Positions 43,391 through 53,980 of a stretch of 64,000 nucleotides of DNA are shown here, in pieces. A model generated the notes under the pieces. It saw only the letters and a list, made by a program, of their open reading frames with translations. It was not told the origin of the DNA and searched no databases. The stretch's first letter is position 1; every line of letters begins with the position of its first letter. The stretch is from Rhypophila decipiens (lineage: Eukaryota > Ascomycota > Sordariomycetes > Sordariales > Naviculisporaceae). The stretch is from contig MU858136.1 of the NCBI GenBank assembly GCA_033297075.1, forward strand, positions 1 through 64,000, written 5' to 3'. A program made the position numbers and the translations under genes.

Positions 43391-43939
43391 ATAACTAAAT
43401 AAATTTACTTTTTCACACTACAATAGAAATACTATTAAACAAATAAAATTATTTTTATTTTTATTAATTATGATATTAAAAAAGGTATAAAAGATTATAT
43501 TATTTTAATATAATAAATAATAAAACTAACTAGTACTTTTTAAGACTAAATTATAAATAAAAAAAGATTATATTTTTATAAAATATATCCTTAGAAATAA
43601 ATAACTATTTAAACCTATAAAACTAAATTATATATAATATATAAATATTCTTAATAAAACTAGTTCTTTATTATTCTATTACTAATAATATTTATTATAT
43701 ATTAGTATTTTTAACTAGTTATAAATTAAGCGGAATTAGTATTAGTAATACTTTATTCTAACTTTATTATTATTTAAGTAAATAAGAAAAAGCTAAAAAG
43801 AAGGTAATTAGGACACTTAGTACTTTAGCTCTAATAATAATTAACGAGCTAAAAAGTTTAAAATACTTAGTTAACTAATATAACGTTAGTTAAAAAGAGT
43901 ATATACTTATTATTACCCACTTTTTATATACTTATAATA

Positions 43940-44067
43940 TGTAACGCCAGTGACATACCACTACTGAGCCACAAACCCATAAAAGGGCACGATTCTAGAA
44001 CGGAAGAATCCGATCTAGAATAGGTATGTATAGTATATGTAACAGCTGTAATAGTACGATCGTGACA
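43940..44067. mobile_element. Solo-LTR-like element, 128 bp, TSD TAATA
   Basis: Starts TGTAACGCCAGTGAC and ends GATCGTGACA, with a perfect 5-bp direct repeat, TAATA, at 43935-43939 and 44068-44072. Its ends resemble those of the 182-bp element (TGTGACG / CGTGACA), so the two may be related families. Confidence 0.7.
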
Positions 44068-44160
44068 TAATAGATGCTTACTTATATATAACATCCTTAA
44101 TTCCTTAATAGTACTCTGAGTCTATATTCTATTACGAAATAAGCTACATATAAAGCTTAT

Positions 44161-44250
44161 AGTGACGGCGAGCGCCAAGAACCATACCACTCGGCCAAAC
44201 CGTTCCTAAAAAGGAGCTCAAATTACAGAAGTTATCAGAACCTTCTGCAA
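44161..44250 (-). repeat. tRNA-like SINE-type repeat, copy B
   Basis: The exact reverse complement of window bases 1-90, including the A-box-like TGGCCGAGTGG. Similarity stops abruptly at 44161 (the downstream side of the repeat), where the sequence passes into AT-rich DNA. On the other side the comparison is limited by the window start. Confidence 0.7.
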
Positions 44251-44788
44251 TTCAATGGTTATATACCCATTCAGCACACCGCCGTTACTCTTATAACCAT
44301 ATTATCCTTCCAACTAAGGCAGTCCTTTACAAACTTCAACCGTCTTTGTTGAGAAGGGCACTGTCCTCTTTACTGTCTATACATTACACCGGGTTAGTGC
44401 ACCATGTTAGGGACCCAACCCAGAGGCTTTCCGGCCCGAGAGGTAGGAGGTCGACCTTGGGCCATAACCGGGCACATATATGCCGTTCCTGTGGGGTGTC
44501 AGGATGTGCCCGGCCAAGCAGCTAGCCGAGACGGAGATTGCATACTCGCTGGCACACGACTGGCACAGACCTACGAGCGCATTGAATACCGGGATAAAGT
44601 GCAAGAATGGGTTGAAGAGCTAAGAGGCTCGACGAGCAGTAGAATAGAACCAGGGTCTGGCTCTGCCCTGCTTGAATCCCATAGTTGCGGTACGATTTTA
44701 GCTATCCAGGTGTCACGGCGAGCCGTGATAACACAAGCGATAGTGCCCTATTGAAACTGCTATATAACACACAATTCTAAGGCTAGCT
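44251..44788. other. Normal-composition spacer between repeats
   Basis: A 116-codon frame at 44404-44754 is open, but it has no recognisable domain and lies among mobile-element debris; I do not call it a gene. It may be an unmutated transposon fragment. A short inverted repeat (ATTCTAAG / CTTAGAAT) lies at about 44774-44801. Confidence 0.4.
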
Positions 44789-44900
44789 TGCAGCTTAGAA
44801 TTTGGCATCCTTTTTAAGGAGGTTTGGCCTAGTGGTGTGGTTCTAGATTCCCAAATCGTCACACCAGGGACGCAGGGGATATAGAGTTAGAACCGAAGTG
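44789..44900 (+). repeat. tRNA-like SINE-type repeat, copy C (diverged)
   Basis: Matches copy A in order: AATTTG, TCCTTTTTA, GGTTTGGCC-AGTGGT, TGGTTCT, CGTCAC, AGGG-CG and GGGGAT, with scattered substitutions and small gaps. The A-box-like TGGCCTAGTGG is followed by a weak B-box-like GTTAGAACC. Confidence 0.55.
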
Positions 44901-45014
44901 TTAGTGCTGGGGCCAGGACCCCACAATCATACTTTTTCTCTTTATCAATCTTCTTACGAGCCCGCTTTCCACACCAGCAAGCAATCCACTACGGCAAGTG
45001 TTCACACTTGCGAA

Positions 45015-45105
45015 TCTTCCGTAGTATAGTGGTCAGTATGTGAGCTTGTCATCCGCCCCTAGTTCTGATTCGCTCGAGACCCGGGTTCAATTCCCGGCGG
45101 GAGAG
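45015..45105 (+). tRNA. tRNA-Asp (GTC) with about 19-nt intron
   Basis: The sequence reads TCTTCCGTAGTATAGTGGTC at the 5' end and GACCCGGGTTCAATTCCCGG at the T arm. The acceptor stem TCTTCCG pairs with CGGGAGA (one T-G pair). The anticodon GTC is at 45048-45050. The anticodon stem TGAGC/GCTCG closes only if about 19 nt starting 3' of position 37 are removed as an intron. A long T-run (about 45120-45128) follows, as expected for pol III termination. Confidence 0.95.
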
Positions 45106-45319
45106 ATACAAACTGGTTGCTTTTTTTTATCCTCCTTACCTAAAGTACAAGTCCAGCATAGTCCCTTTTTACCATAGCAATCAATGTATTATTCATTATA
45201 TAGATATGCAGCCGACTTGGGCCTTTCGAGTCTAACTTTAATTCGGATCATTATTGCTTTTTCCTTTTCGTCGCACGGTTATATGTATCCTTGTAGCCTA
45301 TTTCCAAGGGGAAGAAAGA

Positions 45320-46562
45320 CTAAGTAAAAAAAGGTTCCTGCTTTATAAAGCTGTGGTCTGAATAGAGGGGACTAGATGCTCGTTGCCTTGCGCCTTCGAG
45401 CAAACGACTGTCTATCTCGCTTGCAGCGACATCATTCGGCACTTTGAGCCACAGCCAGTGCTGGTTTGTAACATCCTCGTCATACACCCACGAATTTGAA
45501 CCATTTGCAGCAACGTAGTTATATCCCATGCTGTTGCCATACTCAAAGAGTTCGCCTAACCCGTCCATGGCATACATGACAGTCAAAGGATCCCAGGAAG
45601 GACGTGATGTGTTATAGGTGTAATAAACGTATGCTGACCTGATTGGATCATTGGAGGGTGCCTCCGCCATGAATCGGGCGCCGGATATGACATTGGCACC
45701 CAGTTCGTCTCCCGAGTACACAACGCGGCCTGCCCAGTTGTTGATGACATGTGCAGCGAGAGACGAGTTATCGCCCCAGAAGTTGTATTCATATCCCGAT
45801 GGATATGCCCCTCCCATCACAACTAACTCGGATACCTTGGCTGAGATGAGCCCCGAGCCTTCTAAAGGAGAGAATTCGTCTGCCGTCGAGTTCAGCAGGC
45901 CAGACAGCTGGGCGTTATCAGTGAATGCTCGCAAACCAAGGTCCTCCACACACAGCAAACTTACATTTTCAAAAAAGCCGATCGAGGCAATCGTCACACT
46001 TTGATCGTTTGCCTCGGACAATATCTTGCGATACAGTTTCACTGGGTCCCATGCGTCTTCGGCGTGACCCCATGATAAGGTGCCTCCCGTCCAATGGTAG
46101 GCAACCTTGCTCGCATACTCGCCCAGCTCGAAGCCCCAAGAGTCAAAGAAGGTGTTGTCTGTGAGCGGTCGTCTAATTCCGACTGGTACATCCGGCAGAC
46201 CATAGTAGGCCAGGATGGCAGATGCGGCCAGAGCCGAATAAGAAGAAGGGTAATTGATGTTGACAGCCAACAGGTTCACTGATGGCGACGTGGCCGCGAG
46301 CATCAAGGCTGCGGCATCACTGTTGGCTGGCGTCAGTATTGGGATTGTGTTCAGGGGCGGTATGGGGCATGGAGTAGCGGAAAGGAGGCGTGGCTCACTC
46401 GACGTCGCTGAAAAGATCAGTGTCGATGATCAGATTCTTCTTCTGGCAGGCCGACAAAGGCGTGATGCCGTCAGGATGAGCCCTCGCATGGGCAAAACCT
46501 ATCACGCATGAATGCCACATCAAGGGCCAAACACTTAATGTCATAATCGCCAGAGCACGCAT
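45320..46562 (-). CDS. Inosine-uridine-preferring nucleoside hydrolase family, secreted
   Basis: Two exons, 46562..46399 and 46319..45320, with a 79-nt intron (GTGAGC donor, CAG acceptor), give 387 aa. The first exon supplies a signal peptide (about residues 1-26) and the calcium-binding/catalytic motif, completed exactly across the intron: NLIIDTDLFSDVDDAAALM with D47, D49, D55 and D56. Without exon 1 the open frame would lack the active site. Downstream come ALAASAILAYYGLPDVPVGI, SELVVMGGAYPSGYEYNFWG and a late SWDPLTVMYA region, in the usual order for the family. These enzymes release the base from ribonucleosides for salvage; secretion would suggest use of external nucleosides. Several N-glycosylation sequons agree with secretion. 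Confidence 0.9.
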
Positions 46563-47553
46563 AGTCCTAAAACGTGCGGCGAAGAAATTAAACTCCCAAA
46601 AAAAGCGATTTGGGGGACGGCTGCTCGACCTTAAACAGAAGTCGGAGTTTGGGATACCGATAATTAGAATACGGATGGATGGAATTTATTTCGCCCGGAG
46701 GCACTAAGCCTAAAGGGCCTATGCACGCTAACTACATTCGGTTCATCCAATTCTGCCATTACCTCGTATAATTAGAATACATTAGCTTGTGATTATATAT
46801 CCTGGTACAATGGTCACGTGACAACCACGTAAAAGTCCAGACCAGAGCCTCGATGGAGCCGGCTTTTTTGGTCTTATATTAGTGAGGGTGTCGAGCAATA
46901 AAACACCGAAAGGTTTTGCGGTACGGTCGAATAGGTATATAACAAGAGCGATACTATAAGGCACTTAGTTCTAAGGCAGTATTATGGTTCGGAATTTTTG
47001 AAACCCTCCTTTGAGTGGCATAGTATGATAATAGATGTCTCGACTGGATAGAAAATATGCCTTAACTAGGTAGAAAAAATGGTTTCTGCAATGAACTATA
47101 TATGCTTTTTATAGCAAACCATAGGCATCACGTACTTATCCTATAGACCCTAAGAAATTTCAAAATACGTATGGAAGGGCAAGGCCTATAAACCAGAATT
47201 TCAAGGTGTACAGCAAATATGTTTTAGGCTTGCTCTGTACTTTTAACTAGGCCTTTGAATCTAAACTCGCACTCTATTCTCGATCTAGTTGCTTCTGTAT
47301 TGATAAGCAGACAATTTGGGATATGTTGCTTAGACGACTGAATATTTGGGCCTTATCTAGGTGGTCTCACATGTATTATATTCGAGTAAACAACCCTCTA
47401 ATGACATGTCTTGTTGCTGCAAAACCTTCCGATATATTTTCTGCTACACCTTCCCCTCCATTGATATAGCAACTGCAGCCCAAGAGTATACAAAAGATGT
47501 GCTTCTTAACTTCGTATCGGGACTTCAGCCGGCCAACTTTTCAACTCACCCGA
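46563..47553. other. Intergenic with SINE-like copy 2
   Basis: Gene-free apart from the 96-bp element at 46673-46768. The remainder is moderately AT-rich and shows no open frame of note. Confidence 0.5.
46673..46768 (-). mobile_element. SINE-like 96-bp element with (ATCC)n tail, copy 2
   Basis: Inverted relative to copy 1 at 40066-40161, with five substitutions over the 92 shared positions; it is 4 nt longer at the 5' end and one ATCC unit shorter at the 3' end. It is bracketed by a perfect 12-bp direct repeat, TAATTAGAATAC, at 46661-46672 and 46769-46780, different from that of copy 1, so the two insertions were independent. Confidence 0.75.
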
Positions 47554-48357
47554 CTAAGTATATTGCCATGCTCCAGCGCTGCCCTGTGGAAGAGGGTTGA
47601 TCTTTAGGTTAATGGGTGTGCAAAGGTTCAGGCTGGCAGCGTTGGTAGAGTTCTTGGCCACAAGAGTCCAAAGGCCACCGCCACCACCCGAGGCAGTAGG
47701 CGGGCATGCAACCCACGGCCATCCGTTGCCATTAAGGTTGACGAACCCACCGCTCTGGTATGCGCCAAATCCGGTAGTAAGGCTTCCGGAGGGAATATAC
47801 GCCGAGTGTGCCTGGGTGTATCCGACGCCCCAGTCGGGAGCAAGATAAACCTGCTGGCCGCCGGGGACCATGACGTTCATGGATGCACCGCCGCTGCCTG
47901 CGACGATGGATGTGATATTTCCTGGAGGGCAGGCGGCGCCGACAACTTCCGGACAGTAGCTGCTCGTCTTGCCATTGATCCACCACCGCTGGCCACTGGC
48001 GGTGATGGGCTTATTGTGGATAGAGGGCAGGTTCGGGTTGGAGACGGTGAGCTGGAAGGGGCCGGTGGCCGGTGGGAGGACAGACAAGACATTGTTGCTG
48101 CACTGGTACATGAATTTGCTGTAGCATGCTCCCGCGCAGTAGGAGAGGCCCTCACCGGCAACGACGGGGCAGAGGAACTGGTTTTGCCAACACACATACT
48201 GCAGCCCACGACAGTCAGCTCGGCTCATTTTACCGTTGAGGGTCTATTTGACTGGACTCACCTGTGCAGGATCATAACCAGCACTCCCGCAGGTAGCACC
48301 CAGGACGACATTACCAAGTGCCAGGAAGGCACTCGTGATCAATGTTAGTTTGGCCAT
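47554..48357 (-). CDS. Secreted cysteine-rich protein, IgE-binding/CBM52-like family
   Basis: Two exons, 48357..48262 and 48198..47554, with a 63-nt intron (GTGAGT/CAG), give 246 aa. Exon 1 encodes a signal peptide (MAKLTLITSAFLALGNVVLG) and ATCGSAGYDPAQ; exon 2 continues YVCWQNQFLCPVVAGEGLSY and CAGACYSKFMYQC, a compact six-plus-cysteine module like CBM52. The rest contains GQRWWINGKTSSYCPEVVG, VPGGQQVYLAPDWGVGYTQ, FVNLNGNGWPWVACPP and ends GAWQYT, the signature of fungal secreted proteins annotated as IgE-binding or putative beta-glucanase. Enzymatic activity is unproven for that family. Confidence 0.82.
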
Positions 48358-48509
48358 GGTGGTGCTTGGGTCTTTAATATCCTATGAGGTCGATTGGCTT
48401 GAGGTGATGGTTTGTCGGTTTGAGCAGTATGACGAGTCCCAAAACTGCTGTGGTTTCCGAGTGATTGAGCAAAGACTTCCAGGACGACAAGAGGAGATTC
48501 ATGGCAGCT

Positions 48510-48517
48510 TTTATATA
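48510..48517 (-). promoter_or_regulatory. TATA box of the secreted Cys-rich protein gene
   Basis: TATATAAA on the minus strand, about 150 bp upstream of the ATG at 48357. Confidence 0.5.
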
Positions 48518-51194
48518 ACATATGAACCATCAGTTGATGCTGTGCATGGTCGCACCGACGAGTCCAGGAGCCCCTCTCATCAGTTTGTTCCTACCATGAC
48601 AAGACATCTCGCATAGGAGTACTAATCAGTGTCTGGGTGTGAGACAAGAGTGGGAAAACATGGCCAATCTCGTGTTCGATACGGATACTCAAGTCACGAG
48701 CCATTGTTGCTAGGGTATCCGATCTTGAACCACTTTGGCTTTACGAGGAAATGTCAATCAAATGAGCACTGCCATTGGCCCATCAGGAGACTCGTCTCCG
48801 ATGCCGTGGCGGGCTGGGGTTGAGAAGTTGTGATGCTGTCAGAATCAGACTACGGAATATTGAGGTTGTATAACCTGCCTAACCTTGTACCAGGTAGTGG
48901 TACAGCAGACTGCAGTCAGTTTGTCACCTTGGTAAGGCGTGCAGTCAAATACCACCCTTACCAACCACCCTAAATTAGAAAACCGGGAGATCAGAGAACG
49001 ACCTTAAAGGTCATCCGAACTATCAAGCCACCCGAGCATAACCCGTCCAGTAGGAAATGTTGGGCCGTATGCGGAGTACCAACGACCGCAAGCCGTGATC
49101 TCGTATTCACGAGCCGATCGCCGAGGACGTCCAATGGGGTGCATGATTCGGTTAATTTATCCAGAGGCCCTCACTCAGCTTGTTTGAACCCACCTCTTGC
49201 TCTCGAAATTCTTGATGATGGGCCGAGATGGTGAGTGGGGAAAAGTAGCTCCAACATCAAGAAAATTATGTTCACTCAAAGCCATGCTACAAATACCGGA
49301 AAAGATCTCGCCGCATTTTCCGGCACAACTCAAGTCTCGTTGTGAGCGGCGGACGGCGGTCTGCATACCGAGTGGAGTATGTGAAGCGACGATGTGACGG
49401 TATCGGGGGAATTGCCAGGGAAAGAGCACTCTCGTCCGTCGTAGTACCCCGGCACCCCAGCCACGGTCTTGCTGCGGTTGGAATTTGCCTCAGTCAGCAG
49501 CCACGGCGTCGAGTCGGGTCATCATCAGAACCGCATTTTCTCCAGGCCCGGCCACAGTTTGCCCCAAGCGTTGCCGGGCATGCCGGCAACTGCGAGTCTT
49601 CGCATGGAGCCCGTAGTAAGGGACTGGTCGTTGAGCTGAGAAGCCCCGAGCGGAAACACTGCCAACCCGTCAAACTTCCCACGGTGCCCTCGGATTCATT
49701 GACGCCCAAACCGGTCTTTTTTGGAAACAAAGAGCTGGACAACTGGTGTTGCCTCCCGCTATAATTTGAGTGACTGATTGGTATACCAATGACATGACCC
49801 AAAACTGAGACAGCTGAGTATATTTGGTGGCACCTGGAGATAGTTGTCCCCCTGGTTGGTAGATTCTCAGCTGGGTTTCCGATGGTGGGTGGGCTAGTGA
49901 CTTAACATTCATTTACTTAGCTGGCATATACTCTGTTCCTAGTATCCGTTCGACACCTCTCTAGCCAGTCGGTTAGTAATAATGTCGTAGCTGGTACAGG
50001 AAACAACTTGAACCTCTGCCGTTGTTGGGAATCCGAGCACCTAACCAACTGCAGTACCAAACCACTTTCCCTAGCATTGCATCTCTCTGTATACTCTTGG
50101 CCTTGATCTGCTGGGCCACTGGAGCCACTTATACGGACATTTTGGTACTAGCTCAACCTATAATCTTGGCAGGACTCGGCAGCCTTGGGATATTGACCAT
50201 CTCGTCCAGGAGCGTCTTGGAATATGACATTTGGAACTGGCCAATGGAAGGGCTGGGGGACGCAGTCAAAAGTTACATCATGGAGATCTAAACAGTATAA
50301 TTTCCCCACGGGCTAGGGATGTTCGAACACCGTGCTGTCGGGACTGAGGTAATACCAAAAGTGCCCTACACGATGCGAATCATAAACAAACTTCAGATCG
50401 CAGATGCTTCCATCATACAGCAAAAAAGGGAACCGAGAACTATTTGAACCGGCAGTCCAGCTTGAGACAAGTAGCTTAGCTAGCTACCTTACCTGTCAGT
50501 ATGCAAAACATACTCTGAAATAGCTAGGCGAAGCTAAATCAAAGTTGATTTCGAGAGAAGCCTGGAAGAGGCGAGTGAGAGGGCACACCCGTTTCATGAC
50601 ATCCAGCCCGTTTGAGTTTGGCAACATGATATATGTTACATGTATATTCAAAAGTTAACGAAGAGGCGCGACAAACTCATCCAGGTAACACACACCGTCG
50701 TGCGTTATTTTAACTGCTCATATACCGGGCTCATGGACCCGGATTCTAAATCAAAAGAGGCGGGCGGACAAGGAGCCCCTTGTATCAGCTGATCAATGAG
50801 CCGCGAATCCCTATTCTCGGAACAATATATGCAGTCTTGATCTGGCAAGACGCTGGCTAAGCCTCCGGAAAATCTGGGGCAAACTCGCTGACAGTCGATG
50901 CACGGGCACTACATGTACTCGGAGGGGGGTGGCCCTTTTCACTTTAGCCGTTCAAGAAGATTGAGAGATCGGGGGCGGGATTCCCGAACCGTGGAGAAAA
51001 TTGCGGAGCAAATACATTGCTGGATATGATCATACCGGCAACGGCAGCCGAACGGAATGGAACTCTTGGTATGGGGTATTCTGAGCGCAAATCGACACAT
51101 AAAAGCTTGTGATTATTCGTCTGGTTCAGCATGGCTTCGCTGCTCGGCATCATCATCATCATCAGTACAAGCCTTGTTCGCCTTTCCTGCAACC
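48518..51194. other. 2.7 kb intergenic region, nothing coding supported
   Basis: A hydrophobic frame ending at 50291 has no ATG and is rejected. A TATA-like CATAAAAG at about 51098 lies 95 bp upstream of the Cip1-like start. A (CAT)n-like run occurs at about 51148-51163. Confidence 0.4.
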
Positions 51195-52057
51195 ATGTTC
51201 AGAACAACCGCCCTTGCAGCCCTCGCGCTCCTTCCCTTTTCTCTTGGCCAGGTCACCGAGGGCTTCGAGAATGGGTGGGACAAGTCCGCTTGGCCGACTT
51301 ACGCCCCTGACTGCAGTCAAGGGGGTTCGGTCTCACTTGATACCTCCACCGCTCACAGCGGCAAGAACTCTATAAAGGTAGCCGGAGCGGGCGGGTACTG
51401 CGGACGTAAGAGAACCACAACGGCGTCACTTGGACGCCGAGACTCCCTGGGATACAGAATCGCTACTGACGCTTACTTTGGCAGATATCTTTGTTGGGAC
51501 TAGCAAGGTACCCTCTGGTGATGTCTATGTCAGGACTTGGCTGTGAGTTCAATGTTTGCCCATGTGAGTGAGGCACAAATGCAGTGAGATGCTAATGCTG
51601 GCCGACCCGCTATAGCAAAGCGTCCAAGACATTCACTGATTCACACGTCACCTTCATCACCATGCCCGACTCAGCCCAAGGCAGCAAGAAGCACCTCCGC
51701 ATTGGAGGGCAGTCCAAGATCCTCATGTACAACAGGGAGTCGGACGATGCCACGCTCCCTGACCTCTCTCCCCAGGGCATTGCCACCTCCAAGGCTCTCC
51801 CCGCAAATACATGGCAGTGCTTTGAGTACCACCTTGGCCCCGACGGCAGCATCGAGACGTGGCTCAACGACAGTGTTGTGGCAGGACTCACCAGCAGGCC
51901 AGGTGTCTCCAACCCCAATGCTGCACAGTGGCAGAGGAGCAGCATCAAGCCCAAGATCTCTGCTGTCTATTTCGGCTGGGAGTCTTACGGCGGCGATGCG
52001 AACACATTCTGGTATGATGACATTGTCATCAGCTCGACTCGCGTTGGATGCACATAA
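51195..52057 (+). CDS. cip1: Cip1-like secreted protein (polysaccharide lyase-like fold), no CBM1
   Basis: Three exons, 51195..51405, 51485..51542 and 51616..52057, give 236 aa; the middle exon is only 58 nt. The signal peptide is MFRTTALAALALLPFSLGQ. The mature chain begins FENGWDKSAWPTYAPDCSQG and includes YCGHIFVGTSKVPSGDVYVR, HLRIGGQSKILMYNRESDDA, WQCFEYHLGPDG, YFGWESYGGD and ends RVGC. This is the catalytic-like core of Trichoderma Cip1, a cellulase co-induced protein with a lyase-like beta-jelly roll. The Trichoderma protein carries a linker and a C-terminal CBM1; here the chain stops right after the core (TRVGCT). The role in biomass degradation is inferred from that relative. Confidence 0.88.
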
Positions 52058-53980
52058 GTACTCGACTATGCGCAGCCAAGTCTTTGGATAATATAGGACA
52101 AGTTGTTTTGATTAGTACCATGGGCATCTGGGCCTTAATTAGCGTATATACACCAGAGAGTCATTTGCCATCAGAATATCCTCCCTTGCATTATCACAGG
52201 TACCCATCATCCCAAGCCTGCTTTGAATTCTGGTAGAGCTTGTACAAACTGAACCTTTGCTCCTGGCCATTCTTTGAGAAGCTGAACATAGCTCGAAAGG
52301 ACACGGGTTGCTCTTTCATCCTTGAGTTACAAACGTTCAGACTTACCAAAGATCAAATTCTAAAAGTGATTTCTACTACTTTGTACCAATATGAGAGGAC
52401 TGGCCCTCGTCATTTCACATTCTGAAAAGAAATAACAGGGGGAAGCAACTTCCACAGCCATTGATTGGCTCATGGGCCGAGCCACTGTCGTGGGGGCAAT
52501 CGTATCACCCAGATGATGGGAGCTTCCACCTTCCCCAGCAAGCAATAAACCCAGCCCAAGCGGCTCAAGTGGCAAATATCAGTCTTACACCATAATCATC
52601 GTCGGATGGAGGGACTGGACAGCCGCCCCAATTGTAGCTCGATGTCTTGTAGGTTTAGCCCGGTTCCTCGGCTACCCCTGGCCCCCCTGGGGGACACAGC
52701 ACATTTCGAGTTTTGCCAGGGAGGCATAGTAGTCAAAGCGATATGGCCAAACGATGCTGATACTAATTGGCGGGGAAGTGGAACCTGAGAGGAAAGGGAG
52801 ACAAAACACACCCAGGATGGAAAAGAATATTTCTTCTGGCACCCGACATTGCTGACCGATTAGCCACCGAATGCAACCAGATTACGCGAGGCCAGAATTG
52901 GCAAGTCCAATCTAGACCACATCGCTCGAGCAGAATACCCGTATAAAGTAGCCAGGGGCCGGGACGAACTGCAGCAGCTGAACTGGCAATTACCACGGAC
53001 CGATTTCGTGTGGTAGAGGCTTCGTGGAGGCAAAGCAGCAATCAGCCTATAATCAAACAGCATACAATATCGCCAAGACCCAGGTAAGATGAACGACTTT
53101 TCCCGCGCAGCCCGTTTCCTCGACGCATAGCAATAGTCATGTTGTCATGGCTATTCAATATCCGGCCGTCATGGGAATCAAAAAGAATTGCGGCTCGGCG
53201 GATGACGACACCTCGCACTTGTTAGATATTCCACGGGACTAATTGGGATCAATTATGCTATCGCGCTGTAGTAGACAGGGCTGACGTGGCTGACAACTGT
53301 CGGACCATCACTGGACTCGGACCCACGTCGCTGCTTTACCTGAAATCACAACGGACTGGACTCGGTCGTATTATGGAAGATAAGCACTACCAAGGGCGTA
53401 GGCGTTCCTGAATATTATTTATCTGGGCGAGAAACGCCTCCCACGGTACGGTTGCATTATCAGCCGCGGATCGCGGGATGGTTCCCTCTTCGATTTCTGG
53501 GAGCACGTCACTGGCCTATCAATACGACTCAAGAAAAGTCTGTGGGAGGTGCTTGAACGGTCCCGGCTCCGCCTCCACATTTCCAAGGCTCTGGCACTCA
53601 GTTCCTGACTTTCTAGACCGCGGCCTAGTATTAAATTCCGGGGACGGTGCCGCATCTCCATGTTGACAACCCCACAGACTGCGTTTTGCGTCGGGTATCA
53701 CGGCAGGGCTATCGCTTGCGGTCAGCGTGCGCACGCGAAGTGAGAGTCTGGTGCGTGTGGGGATGAGGATGACATGGGAGAGGGTGAGCAGCGTTGCTGG
53801 TCGTTCTGGCCCCTTTACTGTTTGAATTATTCTCCGATCGTCCGCCAGTCTGGGACTATATATTGTATCCGGTGTTCGCTCTCGACCCTGCCTGCAGATC
53901 TCCTGCTCGGTGACAGCCCAGTTGTGGAGTAGAACCAGTAGCCCTCCAGTCTCGATTACGCAGACCTTCCTTTGCTCACC
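52058..53980. other. 1.9 kb intergenic region, nothing recognised
   Basis: No gene supported on either strand. The TATA box of the FAD oxidase is at 53857-53862. Confidence 0.4.
53857..53862 (+). promoter_or_regulatory. TATA box of the FAD oxidase gene
   Basis: TATATA lies about 120 bp upstream of the ATG at 53981. Confidence 0.45.

Larger units (their letters stand above)
41418..44160. repeat. AT-rich block, RIP-like, with nested solo LTRs
   Basis: Apart from the islands at 42413-42594, 43124-43390 and 43940-44067 (with moderately AT-rich DNA after the last), the sequence is almost entirely A/T, dominated by TTA, TAA, TAAT and ATTA words, and no frame is open for long. This is what repeat-induced point mutation (C to T on both strands) leaves of old transposons. 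A similar short patch lies at about 40655-40760. No ancestral transposon family can be recognised by eye. Confidence 0.8.

Noticed and set aside
41418..44160. Recognisable reverse transcriptase, integrase or transposase in the AT-rich block
   Set aside because: No frame longer than a few dozen codons survives and no motif is legible.
44404..44754. 116-codon frame in the repeat region
   Set aside because: No domain, surrounded by mobile-element debris, and no intron or conserved motif; may be a transposon fragment.
50022..50291. Hydrophobic 89-codon frame that could be a small membrane protein
   Set aside because: It has no ATG (it opens with TTG), no splice-linked upstream exon and no recognisable family.
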